A stretch of 15,305 bases of DNA from Gammaproteobacteria bacterium. GTDB lineage: Bacteria > Pseudomonadota > Gammaproteobacteria > HTCC5015. Within the stretch, counting starts at the first letter, position 1. Every line of letters begins with the position of its first letter. The notes beneath the pieces were generated by a model. That model ran no database searches. It saw only the letters and a program-made list of their open reading frames with translations, and was not told the DNA's origin. The stretch is taken from the NCBI GenBank assembly GCA_020630145.1, contig JAHDBX010000009.1, positions 1-15,305 of the forward strand, read 5' to 3'. Position numbers and translations under genes: made by a program. This document shows, piece by piece, positions 1 to 8,000 of this stretch.

Positions 1-1
1 T

Positions 2-1813
2 TCTTCTTTATTTCTATCTGTCTTAAATTTCACCCATGCTTTTGCACAAAGCCCTGTCGCGGCGGATGTGATTGTTGTTATAGATGAGTCGGGTTCAATG
101 GCTGGCGAGCAAGCCTGGATACGTGATGCTGTCCCCTTTCTTGAAAGCAGCCTAAAAGATTTTGGTGTGGGCAGTGAGTCTCAACAAAACTTATATGGTT
201 TAGTGGGTTTTGGTAATAGAAGTGTAGTGCCTAGGTCTTTAAATGTTGGTGCAGATTTATTAGGTACAGATGCAGAGTTTACAACGGCTGCTGGTGGCTT
301 GGTTACCCGCGGTGGTACGGAGGATGGTTGGCGCGGCATTCAGTATGCTTTAGATGATTATCCTCGCCGTAATGGCGCGGCAGTGAATATTATTTTGGCA
401 ACGGATGAAGATAGAGATAATACGAATAATGCGATTACCTACCAAACAGTTTTAGATGCTTTAACTGAAAATCGTGCCTTATTAAATGCAGTAGTGAATG
501 CTCGCATTCGTTGTGAAGATGGTACGAGTGCATTAGGTATGGATAGCCAAGGCAATGGTTATATTGCTGATGGCTCAGGTGGTTTTACAACGTGTGCTAA
601 CCCACAAGCTACGAGTGGTGCAGGTAATACAATTGCACATTATGTCGACTTAGCTTTAGAGAATGGCGGAGCGGTATGGGATTTAAGTTTTTTACGTAGT
701 GGTGGCAACAGTGCGCAATCATTTACGGCAGCATTATTGGCGATTAAAGTAGACGAAATTCTTAACCAGCGTCCGATCGGTGATTTGGTTGCTGTTGCAC
801 AAGTTACGCCTAATCCTTCTTTAGTAGGCCAAACCTTAACCTTGGATGGTTCAAAGTCATTCCACCAAGTTGCTAACCGGTCGATAGTCACTTGGGAGTG
901 GGATTTAGATAACGATGGTACCTTCGATGCCTCTGGCCCAATTATTACAACGTCTTTCCCGGCTTTAGGTGATTACCCCGTTACGTTACGCGTTGTTGAT
1001 GATAGCGATACGCCGCTAACTGCTGAAGCAACCATTACAGTTAATGTAAATATTCCGCCGTTAAAGCCAACAGCGAATGCTGGTGGCCCTTACTTACTGT
1101 GTCCACAAAATACGCCTTGGCGTTTAGACGGTAGTCAGTCTGTTAACCCTGATGATGGTTTAAGTGAAGCCGGTTTACCCGCAGATGCTATTACAGCTTA
1201 TGAGTGGGATATTGATAATGACTTAGCTTACGATGATGCGAGTGGTGCACTGGTTGATGTAACTTCGCAGCTTAATGCTTTAGGTGTAGGTGATCATACT
1301 ATTCGTTTGCGTGTGACTGATAATACCGCCACCTCTTTCCCAAGTAGTGGTCTAGCTAATTTAAGTGATACACAGGTAACACAGGTACGCATCAGAGATG
1401 CATCAGATGCATTGTGTAACTGCTTAACTGATCTTGCAGCACGACCAAAAATGACGAAGGTGCAATTAACATGGACTGACTCAAGCGCAGCAAGTTACGC
1501 TATTTATAGAAGCACGACACAAGGTGGTCCATATACACGTATAGCAACCACAGAAAATCGTTACTCTACTTATCTTGACCCAGGTTTAGAACTTGATAGA
1601 ACGTATTACTATGTAGTTGAAGAGTTAGGTACAAATGGTCAGCCAGTTTGTCGTTCACGAGAAATAGATGCTACCCCAGCAGCGCGCCGTTTAAATAGCC
1701 GTAATAGACCGCCTGTTGTGACATCAACGCCCGTAACGCAAGCTGTTGAAGGCATTGTATACAGCTATGATGTAGAGGCAACGGACCCCGATAGACGTGA
1801 ACAGTTGACCTAG
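2..1813 (+). CDS. N-terminal part of giant secreted vWA-PKD-Ig-RHS protein (5' partial, ends at in-frame amber stop)
   Basis: The frame is open from base 2, so the true start lies before the window; a GTG at 68 is only an internal Val. The first codons read SSLFLSVLNFTHAFAQSP, the hydrophobic core and AFA|Q cleavage site of a Sec signal peptide (cut near base 46/47). Next is a vWA domain (about 59-770) with the MIDAS residues visible: DESGS, the Thr of RGGTEDGW and the Asp of LATDED. Two PKD domains follow (about 782-1054 and 1066-1400; WEWDLDNDGTFD and YEWDIDNDLAYD), then an FN3-like domain (about 1427-1681; VQLTW, YAIYRS, YYYVVEE). The first half of an Ig/cadherin-like repeat starts at 1703 and is cut by TAG at 1811-1813. 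The frame is identical to that of the next CDS, so both are pieces of one gene of about 3245 codons in the window. If translation ends here, the product is a secreted vWA-PKD protein without the RHS part. Confidence 0.85.
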   Translation, partial: SSLFLSVLNFTHAFAQSPVAADVIVVIDESGSMAGEQAWIRDAVPFLESSLKDFGVGSESQQNLYGLVGFGNRSVVPRSLNVGADLLGTDAEFTTAAGGLVTRGGTEDGWRGIQYALDDYPRRNGAAVNIILATDEDRDNTNNAITYQTVLDALTENRALLNAVVNARIRCEDGTSALGMDSQGNGYIADGSGGFTTCANPQATSGAGNTIAHYVDLALENGGAVWDLSFLRSGGNSAQSFTAALLAIKVDEILNQRPIGDLVAVAQVTPNPSLVGQTLTLDGSKSFHQVANRSIVTWEWDLDNDGTFDASGPIITTSFPALGDYPVTLRVVDDSDTPLTAEATITVNVNIPPLKPTANAGGPYLLCPQNTPWRLDGSQSVNPDDGLSEAGLPADAITAYEWDIDNDLAYDDASGALVDVTSQLNALGVGDHTIRLRVTDNTATSFPSSGLANLSDTQVTQVRIRDASDALCNCLTDLAARPKMTKVQLTWTDSSAASYAIYRSTTQGGPYTRIATTENRYSTYLDPGLELDRTYYYVVEELGTNGQPVCRSREIDATPAARRLNSRNRPPVVTSTPVTQAVEGIVYSYDVEATDPDRREQLT

Positions 1814-4800
1814 AGTTTAGAGGTTGGGCCAACGGGTATGGTGATAGATCCGACTGATGGACAAATCAGCTGGACACCAATAAATGCGCAAGTCGGTGAG
1901 CAATTGGTTGTTGTGAGAGTGATTGATAACCAAGGTGACTTTGTTGAACAAATTTTTGCTGTAACAGTAAGCAATGTTAATCAAAGCCCAGTTATATCGA
2001 GCGTGCCAGATTTGGCTGTAACCGAGTTACAGTTATATAGTTACCAAATTAATGCGGTTGACCCAGACCTCGGTGATGTACTGACATATGCGTTAACGAA
2101 TTCACCCACAGGTATGACAATTGATGCGGCTACAGGTTTGGTCAGTTGGACGCCACAAGTAGGCCAGCAAGGTAGTGTTAATGTTGCTGTACGCGTACAG
2201 GATGCAGCAGGTTTGTTTGATACGCAAAGTTTTACTCTTGTTGTCAGTGAATTTAACTTATCGCCTAATATAACAAGCGGCCCTGTTGCAGAGGCAACAG
2301 CAACATTGTTATACAGCTATCAAGTTACAGCGACGGATGGTAACAATGATCCTTTAACATTCTCTTTAGGTGAGTTCCCAGAGGGTATGGTTATTGATGC
2401 CTTGAGTGGCTTAGTCAGCTGGACGCCTACTGATGCACAGATTGGTTCGCACCCTGTTACAGTGATAGCAACTGACCCTCGTGGTGGTGCGGGTTCACAA
2501 AGCTTTACTATTATTGTTGAAGAGTTAAATGTTGCACCTAGTATTGATACAACATCTTTACCTGATGCTAATGAAGACCAACTCTATGTGCAAACACTTC
2601 TAGCAAGTGACGCTAATACAGGTGATTCAATTGCTTATACTGTTAGCAGTGGACCAACGAGTTTACGTATTGATGCAAATACTGGTGAAATTCGTTGGCT
2701 GCCTGTTAGTAATAATGTCGGCGCTAACTCAGTTACTTTACGTGTAACAGATATTGATGGCTTGTTTGATGAGCAAACTTTTACTATTAATGTTGTGAAT
2801 AGTGATGATGCGCCAGTGATTACATCTGAAGCACCTTTATCGGGTAATCCAGATGAGCTCTATGCTTATCAAGTCGAAGCGTCTGATGCTGATGGTGGTG
2901 TGTTAACGTACTCTTTAACAGAAGCGCCAGCTGGGATGTTGATTGATACAGCAGGCTTAATTAACTGGACGCCACTTGCAACTCAAGCGGGTACGCAACA
3001 GGTTGCTATTCGTGTTACAGATACTACCGGCTTATTTGTTGAGCAAAGTTTTGCAGTTTCTGTTGGCGCAAGCTCGGTGCCCTTGGCGCCGCAAATATTA
3101 TCTTTGCCATTTACCGAGGCTGTTACGGATACAACTTATCAGTATCAGTTATTTGTGAATGATCCAAATAATGATGTGCTGACTTATGCATTGGATGTTG
3201 CGCCACAAGGTTTAAGTATTAATCCAAATAATGGTTTAATAAATTGGGTGCCGGCCAATACACAAATTGGTGCTCAAGCTGTTGTTGTACGTGTGACTGA
3301 CCCGGGTGGTTTGTTTGATACGCAGTCTTTTGCTATTAATGTAACAGACGTGCCAGCAAATAATCCTCCTTCTATTAGTAGTATTCCTGATACATCTGCG
3401 ACTGAAAATATACAGTATATTTACAATGTGGTTGCCGCCGATAGTGATGGTAATGCTTTGAGTTATAGTTTGGATAATGCCCCCGATGGGATGAGTGTTG
3501 ATAGTGCAGGTGTGGTTACTTGGACGCCGACAACGGCTCAGCAAGGTTTGAACAATGTTGTTATTCGTGTAGATGATGGCAGTGGTGCTTATGCCACTCA
3601 AACCTACTCAATCGCTGTTAGTGGCGCTGCCGTTGTTAATCAGCCGCCATCTATTAGTAGTGTTCCTGATACGTTAGCAACTGAAAATACCTTGTATACA
3701 TATAATGTTGTTGCCACGGATAGTGATGGTAATACTTTGGCTTATAGCTTAGATGATGCACCAAGCGGCATGACGATTGATAGTAATGGTATGGTTACTT
3801 GGACGCCAACAACAGCACAGCAAGGTTTGAATAATGTTGTGGTGCGTGTAGATGATGGCAACGGTGCTTATGCTACACAAACTTTCTCTATTGCAGTTGG
3901 AAGTGTTGTTGTTAACCAGTCGCCAGTGATAACAAGTTCGCCCGCACAGACAGCAACATTAAATAATGTGTATACATATGCTGTTATAGCGATTGATAGT
4001 GATGGTGACTCTTTAAGCTACAATTTAACAAGTTCACCAGCAGGTATGAATATAGTCGCATCAAGCGGTGCGATCACTTGGACGCCGAATGCAGCTCAGC
4101 TAGGTGTGAATAACGTTGCTGTCAATGTGCAAGATGGTAATGGTGGTTCAGCAACGCAAACCTTCTCTATTGTTGTTGGTAGCGCTACTGTTAACCAGTC
4201 ACCTGTTATAACAAGCTCGCCAGTGAGTCTGGCCACATTTAATAATGTCTATACATACAATGTTAGCGCACTAGACAGTGATGGTGATGTTTTAAGTTAC
4301 AGCTTAACAAGTTCGCCAGTAGGCATGACTATAGTGGCATCAAATGGTGCAATTAGTTGGACGCCTAACGCCACACAGCTAGGTGTGAATAACGTTACTG
4401 TTACTGTGCAAGATAATAACGGTGGTGCGGCTACACAAACATTCTCTATTACAGTAGGTGGTGCACCAGGTGACTTATCACCAGTAATTAGTACGCTGCC
4501 AGATACGACTGCATCAACTGGTGTGGCTTATAGCTATGATATGGATGCTATTGATCCGCAAGGCAATGCCTTAGTTTATAGTTTGCAAAGTGCGCCGCTG
4601 GGTATGTCAATTGATGCGGCTACGGGTGTAGTGAGTTGGACGCCGGATGCAGCACAGCTTGGAGCGAATGATGTTGTGATTCGTGCGGCAACTCAAACGG
4701 GTGAATTTGCGACACAAACTTTTGCTATTACTGTAGATGGTGGTTCGGCTAATCAGTCGCCTATCATTACTAGCTTCCCATCTACACTGGCTAAAGCCGG

Positions 4801-5023
4801 TGAAGAGTATCGTTACTCAGTACTTGCAACTGATGCTGATGCCGACACTCTCAGTTTTGCATTATTAACTATGCCAGCGGGTATGGTTATTGATAACAGC
4901 TCTGGCGAGATAGTTTGGACACCTAGTCAGGATCAAGTTGGTACTAATGCGGTAAGCATTAGGGTTGACGATGCAAATGGTGGTATTGCTACGCAAGAAT
5001 TTGTCGTGGTGGTGAGTGAATCT
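1703..5023 (+). repeat. Twelve tandem cadherin/Ig-like (He_PIG-type) repeats
   Basis: Twelve units of roughly 270-282 bases start near 1703, 1979, 2255, 2528, 2804, 3074, 3353, 3635, 3911, 4190, 4466 and 4745. Each carries the pattern N-x-S/P-P-x-I-x-S near its start, then Y-x-Y, a D-x-D/N-G/N acidic turn, LTYSL-like, P-x-G-M-x-I/V-D, G-x-I/V-x-W-T-P, G-x-N-x-V-x-V-R-V and a final T-F-x-I-x-V strand. The acidic turns would suit calcium binding, as in cadherin-like adhesin repeats. Units 7 and 8, and units 9 and 10, are much closer to each other than to the rest, which points to recent duplication. The likely role is a rigid stalk that holds the RHS part away from the cell surface (inference). 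Confidence 0.85.
1811..1813 (+). other. In-frame amber stop interrupting the giant gene
   Basis: The peptide around the stop is DPDRREQLT-stop-SLEVGPTGMVID. The equivalent place in the following repeats reads DVLTYALTNSPTGMTID, VLTYSLTEAPAGMLID or NALSYSLDNAPDGM, so TAG sits where Tyr (sometimes Phe) is expected. One base change, TAT or TAC to TAG, explains it. No frameshift is involved: bases 1814-9739 continue in the same frame with intact domains. Whether this is a real mutation, a base-call error or a suppressed codon cannot be told from the sequence. The following bases (AGT TTA) are not a leaky-stop context I recognise. Confidence 0.9.
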
Positions 5024-8000
5024 TTGCTGGTCGCTAGCGATACTGAACGCCCTATTGTCATTCTTAACTTGTCGGCAGACAGTGCGGCAGCGAATGACAA
5101 TATTACCATCTCACTTACTGCTATTGATAATGTTGCTATTGCTACACAAGAGTTACTGGTTGACGGTGCGCCTGTTGCACTAAATAGTGCAGGGCAAGCG
5201 GTATTCACATCGTCAACAGCGGGTACCTTTGCTGTTGAAGCAATCGTGATGGATGCAGCTGGTAATCAAGGCAGTGCGAATGGTGAATTAACCTTTACAG
5301 TTGACACCGGTGATACAACGCCACCAGTAATTAATATTACTGCGCCAGCTGAAAGTACTATTTTGGCTGAGGCAAGCAATATTATTGGTAGTGTTACTGA
5401 TGATAATTTAAGTCGTTATGTTGTTGATTATTCAATTCAAGGCGCGAATGATTATTTACGTTTGGTTGAACAAACTACAGCAGTTACTGATGACGTATTA
5501 GCCACTTTCGACCCGACAACCTTACGTAATGGTTTTTACGATATTCGTATTACGGCTGAAGATACGAATGGTAATGTAAGTGTTGAAACGATCATTTATG
5601 AAGCAGATGGCGAAGCTAAAATTGGTCATTTCAGTTTGCAAGATACTGACCTTAATATTTCGGTTGCGGGTATACCGATGACGGTTATTCGCAAATATGA
5701 TAGCCGAGATAAAAGTACCGGTGACTTTGGTGCGGCTTGGAATTTGCAAATTAATAATATTGAAATCAGCGAGAATGGCCCCTTAGGTATAGGCTGGCGC
5801 CAGACTGTAGGCAGCAGTTTCTTCTTCCCTGTTTATCAGTTGTCACCAACAAGAGAGCATAAAGTAACGGTCACCTTCCCTGATGGGCGTGTTGATGAGT
5901 TTGGTGTGGGCTTAAGCCCAGCATCTAGTGTTTTGTTCCCGTTTGGTACTTTAATTGGAACCAGTCTTGAGTTTACGCCTTTGGGTGATACCGCATCTTC
6001 ATTGGTGGCACTAGATAATGTGCGCGGAACACCGCAAGTTAATGCGGATAGCTCAGTACAAATATTGAACGGTAGTTTCTTTAGTACAACTGATGTATTG
6101 AATCCAACACGTTATCAATTAACGGATGATGATGGCACTGTATATATTATTAGCCAGGAAACGGGCCTTGAAAAACTAACGGATACAAATGGCAATACGC
6201 TAACTATTGGTCGCAATGGCATTATTCATTCCTCAGGTAAGAGCATTGTCTTTACACGTGATAGTGCCGATCGTATTACAACGATTACTGATCCTAATAA
6301 TAATGTGATTAGTTATGAGTATGACTTCTACGGTGACTTAGTGGGTATGACTAATCGCTCGGGAGATAAGACTACATTCAAATATAACTCTAGCCATGGC
6401 TTAATAGAACTTATTGATCCAAGAGGTGTGAGCTTAACGCGTAATGAATATGATGAAGATGGTCGCCTTGTTGCAGTTATTGACCCGGATGGTAATCGTA
6501 CTGAAATTACAACCGATATTGCTTCACGCCAACAAACAGTTACTGACCGTTTGGGCAATAGTAAAATTATTGCTTATGATGCAAACGGTTATGTAACCAG
6601 TGAAACCGATGCTTTGGGTAATACGAAGAGCTATACCTATGATGCTTTAGGTCGTATTAATAGTGAGACGGATGCGCTCGGGAATACTACTTCTCGTACC
6701 TTTGATGTTGCAGGTAATATACTGACAGAAACGGATGCTTTGGGTAATGTTGCCAGTAAAGTATTTGATGCATCAGGTAGGGAGCTTTCATTTACCGATG
6801 TTAGGGGCAATACAGCAACCAATACTTACGATGCACGTGGCAACTTGTTATCAACTACTGATGCTGCTGGTAATGTAACAAGCTTTACTGTTAACGGCTC
6901 AGGTTTGCCAACGACAATAGTCAACGCTTTTGGTGATACAACAAATTACACTTATGATGCATTTGGAAATGTTAGTCAGTCAGTGAATAGTTTGGGGCAT
7001 GTTATGTCCTTTACGCGAGACCAAAACGGTAATGTTCTTACGCGTACGGTTAAACGTACTCTTGCTGATGGGTCAGAGGCCAATGACATAACGCAGTATA
7101 CTTACGATGAGCAAGACAGAGTGATTTCTGAAACAGATCCGCTCGGCAATATTGAGTATACGGAATATGATGCTGTTGGTAATGTTGTTGCCAAAATTGA
7201 TGCTTTAGGGCGTCGCATGGAAATGTTTTATGACGGTAATAATCGCCTGATTGAAAAACGTTACCCAGATGGTTTATCTGAGCTAAGCACTTATGATGCT
7301 GAAGGTAATAAACTTACGCATGCTGATAGAAACGGTAATGTGACACAGCATGTATATGATGCAGCTTACCGCTTGATCCGAACGGTTCATCCTGATGGCT
7401 CTGAAGAGTTAATGGAATATGATGCGGCTGGTCGCATGACTGCTACGATAGACGCTAATGGTAATCGCACAAGTTACGAGTATGATGCCAATGGCCGTAA
7501 TACCCGTATAGTGGATGCTTTAGGTGGCGAGCAACTAATGGAATATGATGCTGCTGCTAATATGACCAAGCAAACAGATGCGAACGGTAATGAAACCTTC
7601 TTCACGTATAACGAACTGGGTTTAATGTTGCAAACCAGTTTGGCAGATGGCAATAGCATTACACAGACCTTTAATGTAAACCGCCTAGCAACAACAGTGA
7701 ACCAGCTAGGACAGGTAACGCAAAATACGTACGACCTTGAAGGGAGGTTGATATCCGTACAAGATCCGCTAGGTGATATCACACGCTATACCTATGATGA
7801 AGCTGACAACCGTACTTCCCAAACTGATGCTGAAGGTAAATTAACGCTGTGGTCATATAATGCATTAAATCAGCAGACTGCTGAGTCCCTGCCTTTAGGG
7901 CATACTAAAACGTCTGTTTATGACGCTGTAGACAGGCTGGTTTCGCAGACTGACTTTAATGGTGATGCCACTACTTACAGCTTTGATGTGAATGATAGAC

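Noticed and set aside
68..70. GTG at 68 as the start of the vWA protein
   Set aside because: The frame is open to base 2 and the upstream codons form a typical signal peptide end (AFA|Q), so the start is outside the window.
1838..1840. ATG 1838 as the start of an independent gene
   Set aside because: It lies mid-way through an Ig-like repeat, in the same frame as the preceding piece, without a clear ribosome binding site or signal peptide; a re-initiation site is possible but unsupported.
3236..3601. Minus-strand open frame of 121 codons in the Ig repeats
   Set aside because: It lies opposite the strongly patterned repeat protein and is low-complexity (runs of Thr, Ile and Asn), an antisense shadow.
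1703..5023. CRISPR-like array because of regular spacing
   Set aside because: The periodicity of about 276 bases is continuous protein-coding repeat sequence without short identical repeats and unique spacers.
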